This document shows, in pieces, positions 45,361-56,660 of a stretch of 64,000 nt of DNA. The stretch's first letter is position 1. Each line of letters begins with the position of its first letter. The notes beneath the pieces are model-generated. The model searched no databases. It was not told where the DNA came from and was given only the letters and a program-made list of their open reading frames with translations. Both the position numbers and the translations under genes were made by a program. Origin of the DNA: Paragonimus westermani (taxonomy: Eukaryota > Platyhelminthes > Trematoda > Plagiorchiida > Troglotrematidae). Location: contig QNGE01003062.1 in the NCBI GenBank assembly GCA_008508345.1, positions 30,982 to 94,981 on the forward strand, written 5' to 3'.

Positions 45361-46059
45361 GATCGTTGGTGTCGCTCGTAGCTCACAGTTACGTTTACTG
45401 AGCATGCTACACCTAGGGTGACTCTGGGTGCTGCATATGTCACAACACAACTTTTCTTTTTACAACTGGGAAACCCGTTATTCTTGCACGAAAACTCAGT
45501 GTCATCCTGTTATTCCAGCTTGCCGACAATCCTCCTTGATATCCCTCCTCACTTCAACTGAACTAGGTAATCCGTTGTTGAGGCCTAGATCTTTGAGCAT
45601 AACGGTTTCGAAAAGGGTTCTTTCGGAGCATCGTGGCAGCTGCATAGTCTACGGAAGTTTGCGGCGATCCCAGGTGAAATGGACGTCAAGCAAGGACTCA
45701 CCCGAAACGCATTCATCAATGAGCGCTGCAAAAGCCTTCTACCCGCCCTACACAACGTTGTTCGACATAATGTAAGTTTTTCCTGTTCAGTTTCCAAGAA
45801 TTTGGTAGGTAGACCAAAATGCCGGCCAGTTTTGTGGAATGGTGGACGATTAGCAAACCTTCTACGATATAAAACTTGTAACTCCTCCAGCTTTGAATCT
45901 GTTTCCGAAAGGTTAGGGCAGCTATCATCACGTACATGTGAGGCGCCCCGTCTACCCATAAGTCTCGTAAACGCCGTCGTGCAAACATTGGCTGGCATTC
46001 AGTAAAAACCATCCAAGTGGGCAGCACGGATGTAAAAACAAATGAACGCACGGCTTCAA

Positions 46060-47080
46060 AGCAGGAAGACGTTGTGTTTGTGCCCGCACATGTTCGCTCC
46101 CACTTGTCCTAATCTTGAATAAACCAGATTAGTCCATGATGAGGTGTCTTACCAAATTCCTAGTAAATGAAGACAGTCATCAGATACCTCTAGTAGTAAA
46201 CCACACCTTGGGAACTTACTGGTCACACCGTTGACGGTCGCCATCCACTTCAACACCGTTCATTCCGCCCAGACAAATGGGAGCATATGCGTTACACTAC
46301 GTGACTCTTCGCCTCGAGGTAGTTTCTAAGGATGACTTTTATAACCGGGTCTGGCTAAGGTAGGACTACAGTTTTATTGCTGTCTCCAGGTCATCTAAAA
46401 ACGATGTACAAGAGTCCGCATTAACCCCGGTTATACTCGAGTAAACAGTTCCTTATAAGAGGTGTTCTTCTGACTACCCAAGGAAATAACGTTCTTCCAA
46501 GGATTCTAAGGGTGCTCATCAGTGGCCTGCATGCCTATTTTGTGCACCTGTTTGCTACCTTTTTACGGAATGCGGGCATCAGACAGAGTTCCTTCAAGAG
46601 ACTTATCATAAAATGAATCTGAAATGACAGTAAAGGTCAACGAGCGTGAGCCAAAAGCACAGTAAATTATGTGCACAACGTACTCAAGGGAAGTAATAGT
46701 GGTTGTTAATACCACGATAGCACACATTTTAACCATCCGCAGCTGATGACTTTAACATATTATAGGGCAATAATTACGTTCTGTGGGTACTCGGAATTCG
46801 TTGATACTCCTGAAAGAAACGCTCGTGAGTCTTGAGGTATGTTTCAACTAATCGGTGTCTGCCTTGTTCCGATTTGGCGATAAGTTTAAAAAAGGTGGTG
46901 ACAGCCGCTGGGATGATGTATACGAGATTTTTGCTTGGGCTGCTCATAAAGTCTGTTTGCTATTTCAGTTTTATTCTGGTAAATAATCAACTACATGTGA
47001 GTCTTGATTGGGCGCATTGTGCATAATCTAGTGTTGCGTATAAGTGAACGTCAACTCTACTTTACATCTAATCTAATCAC
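46060..47080. other. No gene or element recognised
   Basis: Mixed-composition sequence without motifs. The open frame at 46832-47026 has a Leu/Val/Phe-rich, membrane-like stretch but no start context or homology I can name. Confidence 0.4.
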
Positions 47081-47089
47081 TTTTTGTAG

Positions 47090-47520
47090 GCCAGGGATCG
47101 TTTACGTTCCAGATGTCTGATGATCGTGGAGTCTTACGGATTCACAGGTTGTATAGATAAACACATGCAGAAGTTTGGTGCGATGTGTACTCGGTTCAAG
47201 CACAAAATCACAAAATTAAAGCTTGTAGTTTGATAATTCGGGCTTGTGTTAGCAAAAAGACAAGCCATTAACTTACCAGATTTAGGGCACATCTACGAGA
47301 TGAGTACTTTCTTGTTCGATTCACATCCTACAAATCACAGACTCACTTCTTGTGAAATTCACGGCTCAAGAGAGTTATTTGATATAACATTGCAACTGCT
47401 GAGTTAAAGCAGTGCGCTAGAAGTATTTTTCAGCGAGCACATAGACCATGATTATCTTCAACATTCTTCGTTGACGGAATTTTCCAACGTACATTCCGCG
47501 TCATTGAGAGGTTCCCTAAG
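47090..47520 (+). mobile_element. Mutator-like transposase relic, second N-terminal fragment
   Basis: It is homologous at DNA level to 40490-40660: both share AACTGCTGAGTT.AAGCAGT and ATGA.TAT.T.CAACAT.C. Upstream, the plus strand reads GCIDKHMQKFGAMCTRFKHK, which parallels KGCLDRYMKDHNV of the first copy. Stops and indels show that it is dead. Confidence 0.5.
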
Positions 47521-48410
47521 GCCCCTTCTAGAGAGGGCGACGTAGAAAGTACCAAGTCACTTTTAACCATCCCAAGCAACAAAAGTGGACTCTGGGTAAG
47601 CGATGATAACGTTCAGTGAGCCCCACGGCTGACCACATGGTTCCTTTACATTCTGATGGCAGTCCATTTCATGCTAAATCCCACCTTTCCACGTTTTGCG
47701 ATTGCGATCACTGTCAATTTCAAGGTAGAATACACAACTCCGTATCCTGAGAATGCTGAATTTTGCAACTTCTCGAAGGGTGAATGAAATGAAAATTCGG
47801 GGCCAAACCATTTCAGCATTGTACCTCAGCAGAAGTGCTAACATTCTTGAGGTGAGCATGTATTACTGAGCTTACAGTTTTCCTACCTGCAAAACCTGAT
47901 GATCTTTCCTTTGCATTATTTAGTGTAGCACATAGAATAGGAAGTTGTGTAACCCCGGAGGTGTGCATGAAATGCTATAATACTGGTTTTATGTTATACT
48001 GAAAGGTTTACGTTTGACAATTATGTGCGAGCTTGCCAACATGTGCAACGTACATATCACACGCTTCCTTCTCCAGAAATTTACACGGGGATGTAGTGAT
48101 TAATATTGTTGCACAGCAATAATATTCGCAACCGAATAGCGATCTACTCAACCGTGAATTATACAGCAACCTACCAGTAGTTTTGTTGTCTTTTCGAGAG
48201 AAGTGTGAAAGCTGATATTCCAGAATTTAGTCTGTCAATGTTTTATCAACTCCGTTTTTCACGGAAGCTGACAATTTATTTCAACACTCTGTAACCCGTC
48301 GAACGTCACACTTATCATCACCGCGTTGCACAAACCCAGTCATAACACTTCAACAGAGCGTATCATGTGTAATGGTGAATCTGATTATTGCTGATCATTG
48401 TCTTCGTCAG

Positions 48411-48569
48411 CCGCGGACTTCGCTGGCAGCCGTCGGTACGACGACCGATTTTCAACGCCGTTATTGCACTGGCGAATGACTGCTACCAACTTAGAGATCG
48501 TATGAAATATCTCCTGGAGTTACGACGTTCCACATTTGCCATGTCTGGACCTTTACCGCACCAACGAAG
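48411..48569 (+). CDS. Isolated candidate exon of an unrecognised gene
   Basis: A 159-base stretch is flanked by the acceptor TTGTCTTCGTCAG and the donor GTATGC. Its open phase reads RGLRWQPSVRRPIFNAVIAL, ANDCYQLRDRMKYLLELRRS, TFAMSGPLPHQR. The peptide is helix-prone, rich in Arg/Leu and free of low complexity, unlike the surrounding decayed DNA. Incoming phase is 2 and outgoing phase is 2, so it is symmetric. I found no neighbouring exon on the same strand and cannot name the protein. It may be an exon of a gene with very long introns. Confidence 0.4.
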
Positions 48570-48619
48570 GTATGCAATCTTAAACGCACCCTTAAATTTG
48601 GCATAGCTTTTGAATTGTG

Positions 48620-50880
48620 CCGTTCTTTTTATGCTTTGTGATTACCATGGATGTTAGCAAACGAAATCCGTTGCCGGCAAGCTGCACGGCCATCAAGAGA
48701 GGCCGAGTTTGTGGCCGCGCCCAACAGAAGTTGATGTGAAAAGACACCATTTTTTTCTCTCGTTGCTGTTTTCAAAGTCAATTGGGGGTGTTTAGGGGCC
48801 TTGAAAGGGCTGGATTTTAATGTCGAAATTGCTTTTAATGACACCACCAACTTTGAAGGGTCTGTAGATCGATGCTTACAAACAATCGGCATTGCCTCTG
48901 TAAGCCTGTAGCCCCAGTGCCTACCGCTTACTTACGGTTTGGCCGCGTATACTGGCGGGAGCTCCGCACGTACCCTATGTTATTCATCTGCTTTGCATTT
49001 CACTGGAGCTGAACTTGAAGCAGAACGTCACTACAGACCCACAGTTGTTTCTGGGGACGTACTACATGCCGAATAGATGCACCGTAAAACGTGTCGGTTT
49101 GCAGTTTCACGGAATGTTGAGCATGGGCTCCAGTTCGTACAAGCATACGTCGTGGGCTATATTTTGAAGTATAATCGCGAAGCACTTTTTAGTTTCCATA
49201 GGTGTACGTATTTTTTGAGGCGCATTTATATTTGCTTGCCTACTTATTTAACCCGATAGACTGATGGCGTTAGACATTTGTTTTCATATATTGCAAAACC
49301 AGTTTCTTCAGAAACAAAAATAAACAAGAAACAAACATGGGTATTGTAGTGGCCACAGTAACCAAGTGACAGAACATTTGGGGTTATAACGCCAAAAGTA
49401 TGCAAAATTGTGCACAAATGAAAACGAGTTACGTGTTGACAGAATGGGATAACTCACTTATGAATTGAAATCAGCTGAGCTTAAAATCTCGTCACGTACC
49501 AAAGGGGATAGCATTAGAGCGTAGAATCAGAGGGCGTCCGATAGACAATTCCGAATGTCACACCTGAGGCAAACATTTAGTTTTGCAAGGTTGACGGAAA
49601 ATCGGAGCTAAATTATTTCATCGCACGGTCGATTCATGAACAAAAGGTACGAGCAAAAAATGTGAAAGTAGTAACGGTGTGTGTGCTTTCTTGACCGTTG
49701 TTTTGTTAATCAGTCAATTTAAACCCAACGTGCTTACTTTCGAACGGTGTTAAAGTTGAAGACAACGAAAATAATAAAAGAGGCACAGGACTAAATTGTA
49801 TGATATAACGATTAGCTGCATGCACTGCAACACCGTGTTCACACAGTCTGTCGGAACCAATACAAGAGTATAGTACCCAGTCAGTTATCATCATCGAAGA
49901 CCGATCAAAAATGAAAGACCAGGACTCAGCGCGTTGGCCCCTGTCGACCCTGGAAATTGAAGCATACAGGAAAACGGGTCGAGCCAGCAAGGTGCGCAGC
50001 AAGTTCTGCTTTTGTCTCCGGGACGGATAACTCAAAATGAGTGGATTGACTAAAACGGAAGTAGATCAAAAAACAAAATCAACAAAAATATATAGCTGAA
50101 CGCGATTACTGAATGTACCATTCATTACCGTCGACACGTATATTTTTTTCAGAATGCAAGTGAGAAAGAGGCTGGCGGAAAAATCTACCTAAATGCGGAA
50201 GCTGAGATAAAATGTGGGTGATGTTCAAATTGAAAATTACTTATGCTTTTGTCACTCCAGAGAAGGGGTGAAAAGATCGTGTCTTTTTTGTCCATCACAG
50301 TCACATGATGGACAGACCGAATGATGGCACGGGATGAGGAATGTCAGAGTTCGAGAGAGGGTAGATCAAAGACAGCTGCCGCGCTAGCAAGATGCCTGTA
50401 TTAAGATTATCCCGTCTTTGACGCGTCTCCTGTCTACCGCAGCGAGCCGATCAGCCCTAAAATCTCCTGAGATAAGAAAAGGATGAGCTTGCCAACTACT
50501 GCACAACAGTTAGCTGCGGGTCGCTTCTTCACACACCATTTTCAAAGCGTCCAGAAGAGAGACCATATTGAATTACGCGCGCGACGGGCAGAAGGGGATA
50601 ACTCGCGGTGTAAGAGCATCCGGCCGACTGATAATAAATGTAAGCCAGGGACTTCACAAAAATTGCAACTATCAATGTTGCTGCCTTTGCTATCCTCTTC
50701 TTGTGATTCTGTTCGAATTTGGTAGGGCCAGGAAAGAGATAGGTTAGCATGCGAATAAACCTTGTCCTGAGAAACGACGTTCTCGTCGCGGACCTGGTGA
50801 CGCGTGAGACAACTGCAAAGGGCGTGCGGGTGAGAACAGGTGCTTTGTAGTCCTTTATTTACATGCCGAAACATCCGATA
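48620..50880. other. No gene or element recognised
   Basis: No conserved motif was found on either strand. AT-rich but not repetitive; open frames are short and unrelated to any family I know. Confidence 0.4.
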
Positions 50881-50899
50881 GCACAAACAATAGGTAGAC

Positions 50900-53800
50900 A
50901 GACCATTAAAAGTGGAGTTTGTCCCTTTTAAAAAATATCGTCAAGCACGGACATATCACAACTTAGATGAACATGAGGTAGCGGGTGGAATAAACGATGA
51001 GTACCAACGTGCGTTACATGCGGAAACGTCATTTCACAAAATATTCCGCGTAACATATGGGCCCTCGAGACTCTCCATCAAAACGATCATTCTTGGTTGT
51101 ATGGGAAGCGAGAGTTTACGTTGGGGGATTGATGACAACTGCAAGGGTTTCCTGGGCGGAAGCCTTTTGATTACCACCGAGGTTTTCCAGCCGAGGAACG
51201 CCAGTTGTTAACAGCAATGCCTCTGCTTGGGAAGAGTCAGCATGTGTACTAATAGTGGATCTCAGTTGGCAGTGAACATGCTCGACCAACCCACCTAATG
51301 CCGGACGGTTAGCCATAATGGGAATGTGTCCGCATCTTAACGTAACTGGGGGAGCCACAAGATGTCTTCCAAATTGCGGTCCATGGGCCAACGTCATTGT
51401 TGCTAAACAACCCAAATGGTGCAACCCGACGTTTCAGGGAGGCGTTAGCTGAGGCTTCTGGGGATCGGTTTGATGCTGGTTTAGTCGTAGCCGTCTTGGG
51501 AAACGGTTAACACACGTCAACGAACGAACAGATCCATTCAGGTGTGGCAATGTTTCCACCAAAGTGACCTGCATGTGGTTAAAACATGCGTCTGTCACAG
51601 AAGAATTGTCAGGGGCCCTTTGCATGACGTTTGACTTCGGAAACTTGGCACCGAAGATAAGAAAGGCTGCAACTTCAGACGTCTTGGTTTACCTTAGGCC
51701 ATACGAATTGTCCAGTGACAAGTTCAACCAAAGTGCGATACTAAGACAAGCTGTGTGGCGTGTCGAGCAGCGTGCGGCGAAAAGATGTAGGCATTATTGG
51801 GAAATGCGCACTCTGAAAAGTGTCGGAGAGGATTGTTCGCTCAGATGTCGGGAATGCAAGTTTAATTGTGGGACAGCTGTTATGACGAAGGTGCTGATTC
51901 CCAAGATCAGCGGCTTGCGCGTTAGCCATGAAGGTCAAAACAGTGCCATTGTCAGCAGATGCGTCGCGGTTAAGGATGCATAGAAGAGCGTCCGCGACAG
52001 TTTCGGTGTCTAAGGCGTCGAATGTCGGCTGTAAGCTGAGGGACATGGTCCAGGTGCCTGAATTCCCCTGGGGAAAACTCATCAGATGAAGCGTTTGAGG
52101 AATAGACTAACACTTTATGCTCAGTGTAAACCGTGAAGGTCCTATCTTCCCCCAAATGATGGAACTGGCAGATGCGCAGGTAACTGGCTAATAACTCCTT
52201 ACCAAGCATATCTCGGGTTATAAATGTTTTTGGATGATGGCCAAATTTCGCCATTCTTTCCCAACGAACTGCCGTAACATAGCGATGACAGCTGAGTCAG
52301 AAGTGCCGGTCGCAAATGACGACGGTGCGTTTGAATCAGGATGGGCGAGTAGGTCTAAGTCAGCGACCGCATCTGTGATACGAATGGACGCAGTGCGTGT
52401 AGCTTCAGTGATAGAGAATTGGCCCCTACTTCATTGGAGGAGATCGGTCACTGGCTGCCTTATGTGCGCACAACGATGTAGGAGAATTCTGCAGTAGTTG
52501 ACCAGACCACTGAAACGACGGAGTTGCTTGAAAGAATTTGGTTTGGGGCATTCACGGACGGTTTTGAACTTATCCTTGAGTGCGGCGATCTCACTTTTTG
52601 ATATCTGGTGTCCAAGGAACTCTACCGTGGTCCAAACTGGATCGTACTCTATAAGGTTAACTGTGGAGTCAGGTAGGTTCAAACGCTTCAGCAGAGCGCG
52701 AAAATGTGTAGGGCGAAGAACTAGCAAACAACTCATCCCCCAAATAGGGGTAGATAGAGGCTGAATTATGTATCATCTCATGAATTAAGCATTAGATAGT
52801 TTAAGCTGCGTTGCTCAAACCAAATGGCATTAGAAGTAATTCCAAAGGGCCAAAAGGGTGATAACCGAGGTTTTGGGCATACCTTCTTTGGATACCGCAA
52901 TCCGGTGATAAGCAACTATCAGATCTATCTTATTGTATATGGCTGTTCTAAATAAGCGAGTAGTTAAATCCTGAATGTGTGGAGACGGGTTACTGTCAGA
53001 GGCGGTTGCTTTGTTGAGGCCGCGAGAATCACCGCATGGGCATCAATAACCTGACATCTCAAGGACCAAATGCAGCGATGTGTTTGAACTCCCAGAAATG
53101 GGTATTATCCCGAAGTTGGGTACGTGCTCGAATTATGCCCTGGCGAGGGTGAGCTTGCCTGGGGCCAATCATCGAGGCCGTGCCAAGGCGGGGGTACCTC
53201 AGTGCGGTCATGATGTGTGATACTAGCGGTCAGTGATGGGATATTGTTCGATGTGCCAACGAACTGTGAGAACTCAGTGGAAAAGTTCCACGATTGGCCT
53301 GAGGACGGTGGGCTAGGCATATTTGGGTGTTATAACCACAACTGTTGCATGCGTACCCAGTATGTTTAGCCCAGTAACGAAATCGGTCAAAGGACGGCGT
53401 CTCGTATCGATCAGAAATTTGATGTCAGTTGTGACGGTTGTGTTGGTTTTGAACATCAGAGGAATGTCAGCAGGAGACCAAAATCAAGCGTGGAAGACTG
53501 CTGCTGATGGATGGTTGTAGGTGTACTATTTGCAGCACAGTGCTGTAGGCTGCAAGGTCTTGGTAACTCGTTTCTTCAGTCAGAAACACGCTACCTTGCA
53601 CCCAGGTAACGGCTAAGAACGTGTTCTCGGTATCTACACTACGCACAAGAATGAGATGGCAAGAAGTGTCAGTGTCGACAGCACTGTCTGCCACAAGAGG
53701 CTTGCTGTCAAGCTCAAGAAGTCTTGAGGATACGCAGATGAAGGATTTAGCGCACCGTTTGGATGGGCTATTAAAACGTTCATGGTACCGAAACAGTCAG

Positions 53801-54350
53801 TTTTTAAATGCGGCATGTGTTGCCTGGATGACATACTATCTCGGCAACCAGAGGCTCATCCCGAAGAAATTTTGTTCAATCCATGTCCCAGAGTTGCTGT
53901 TTTTGTTTATTGAGCTTCGATAAGCGCTGAACCACTTTTTGATACGGCCAAATTGCCTGGACCGCTGATCGATGTCGTAGGATGTGGAATATGGTGTCAT
54001 GTACTCAGGCAACACAGTGTTGATTGAAAACGCTCCAGTACTTGACCAACGATCCTCGGTGTATTGGAGAGACCTTGTGAACCAACAATGACAATTACCA
54101 CTTGAGGAGATGGCGACAGCCTCTAAAGACACAATTCCTGTATGAGATTCCTCTACATGAGAGGTGCATCTCTGTTAGAATTGGCTGTAGAGGGTTTGTC
54201 GTTCACCTTTAGGTCGTGGCGAAATTGTTGCAGCCGGGTCATTTCCGAGAGTGTGCAGCGATTAATGATTGCCCTTTTAAGGTTCCGTACTTGATCTCTA
54301 TTAACTGATCTACTATAACATAGCATAGCTGCATGGTGACTCCGCAAAAA
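50900..54350 (-). mobile_element. Long, badly decayed Ty3/Gypsy element, gag to integrase
   Basis: From high to low coordinates on the minus strand: a gag-like segment (LKRAIINRCTLSEMTRLQQF, about 54290-54230). A protease-like region follows with KFLIDTRRRPLTDFVTGLN (about 53430). RT from 53100 (GLRYPKKVCPKPRLSPFWPF), then LLKRLNLPDSTVNLIEYDPV, VEFLGHQISKSEIAALKDKF and SFKQLRRFSGLVNYCR (52700-52440). RNase H (LASYLRICQFHHLGEDRTFT, VYTEHKVLVY, 52200-52100). Integrase (FNHMQVTLVETLPHLNGSVR, SLTCVNRFPR, 51570-51500; AHGPQFGRHL, 51390). Stops and frameshifts occur throughout; catalytic residues are mostly lost. LTRs were not identified. Confidence 0.8.
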
Positions 54351-54359
54351 GTCTTGCTA

Positions 54360-56640
54360 AAAATGAAAGATTCTTGTTTGACTGGACAACATTGTTTTGC
54401 AGAAGAACATTGATCCTTAGTAAATAAACCAGAGGACTGGGTTTATTCCCAAAAGTGGAGGAACCATCAGAGCAGTGTTACTAATGAAGGGACTCTCAGC
54501 ATGCTTCAGTAGCGTTTGAGCTACTGAGCAGTTGTAGCACTGGTATAAATTATCACGGACTGTCGATTAAGCTGAGTTAGAAAATATATGAATGATTATT
54601 TCTTGCACGTACAAACTAGCAGAGGGAAACAACTGCGTAGGCGTGTGTCGAGAACAGCAACGTACACGCATGTGAGCAGGGAGACGAACACAACAAGACG
54701 CAAGCGACGACTGCGGCGAAACATTTTGGTGGTAGCAGATTCTCCGCTTAAAATCAATCACGGAGACAAGCACGATGCTCTTGTCGGAAAAACGGAAAAC
54801 CTTTTTCAAATAGAAGCGTAAACATAAGAAGTTTTTAAGTATGACCCATGTCTGTCATTGCAGCACAACCTTTACGCCCAGTAAAATTTATACACTTGTT
54901 CCAATGTATCCAATTTATCATTCTTCAGAAACAAAAACTATTGTTTTGTGTCCACGTGGACGATTCCACCCATTCCCGCTGAAAACATCATATCGGCGGG
55001 CTTCGCAAATGACTGTATCGCGTGGTTCCACCAGAGATTTGGCGCCCAAGCCATTCATCCACCAGATGATCAAGTCGTTTTTCTGCAACCGTTTCTGGGT
55101 GATAAATTAAGATTTCTTTGTTAACCTCGTTGTTCGATCACTGGAGAGCTTCAAACAAATCTGCCTGTTTATGCAGGACCCGCTATATTTGTTTTATCTA
55201 GATCTGGTTTTTAGACCCAGGAAACGCTACACCACCACCCACTAACTGTGAATTGACCTGATTATTTGATACTGGCGAATAGATTCGGGTAAATTCTGTA
55301 TTTCTGTTAACGATTCAAACCCAGTGTCACTCTGCTGTGGAAGTTCAGTGCACTGCCCACAGCGGATTTCATACTTTTTGTAAAGCGCTTTATTCACCAC
55401 CTTGTGTGGTTGCAGTTACTGGGGTTGTTGCAGCATTTTTTGGAAACAAACGAGGCTACCACTCCAAAGCTGAGTGGTGTTATATCTTGTTCACAGCGGT
55501 GCTACCTTCTGTTTTCAATAGCTACCTATCAGACTAACAGATGCCCGTATGACATTGAGCAGTGGAAACCTACTGGGTCCGGGTGCCTTAGGACTCTTCC
55601 CCAAAACCGTGTGCTAACCGTCGAGTCGCTGCTTGTACCTATAGGTCTGGTCGTTCTAGTCAATGGGCAATTGATTCACCGTAGTGACCAATAAAAATCT
55701 ATTTCACCGAGCCCACGACAAGTACATATTTCGGATCTGGAAGTTGTGAAATTGGTTCCAGTAGACGATGCAGTGGAAGATGAAGGCTATAGAATTCTAC
55801 TTCCCTTTATGTTACTGAGCATTCCACGTAGGACTTTCTCGGTGTCGCCATGCATTGATCGGGAGTTCCAAATGGATTGACCTTTCCCTAAACATCTCCC
55901 TTGTTTTTAAATCATTCATGTTCAGCTACAGCAATGGTAAGCTGTCGTAACGGCTAACTGCCTATGTGCATGCAAACACCTATGCAGTCCGCAAAATCTC
56001 CTTTCAGTGTGCAACCAGATTATTGATTCCCTTGGTGATATACAATTAGTGTGGCAGAAGTGTCGCAGCTATATATAAGTATAACACGGTTGGTGGCATC
56101 CGATGCGGATTAGCCTGTCACAGTTACCGAGGCCGGAGGGCGCCTGCGCTTAACCATCACTGCAATTGGTTTGCGCTGCACCACTTGCAATTCCACCCAT
56201 ACACCACATACTCAGTGTGAACCCGAAGGAATAAGACCGGTAGGTGTGCCAGTGGGGCCTTTGTGTCCGGCCAGCCAATGCTGGCAGGCAACTTGATTGG
56301 ATAATAAGGAAAGGAAACTCTTATCTCTCGAAAACTGAACAGAGTGAGGTTGCAATTGCGAGATCTAACTTGAGGAGAAAGATTAGTGGAGTGTAATACA
56401 AGAAGCGTTGCAATAAAGGAGTTCAGGTTAGTGCATCCCAGAGAAGAGAGATGAAAAGCGAAATTCTCATTGAACTAGGGAAAGCCAGGCAGATCATTCA
56501 TCATACAATGCACCAAGAAAGCCGGAGAAAAAATGGATAAAAGACCAAAGACACTCAGATTTCTGAATAGAAAAGCGGATTAATTGTCAACGACCAGGAT
56601 GCTGGCCGACGCAGTCATTAACAGAAGTATAATGAATACA
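54360..56640. other. No gene recognised; may include element flanks
   Basis: The part next to 54350 may hold the 5' leader and LTR of the Gypsy relic, but no paired copy was found. The open frames at 54588-54821 (Arg/Thr-rich) and 55337-55694 lack motifs. Confidence 0.35.
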
Positions 56641-56660
56641 CCGATATGACCTACCTGAGC

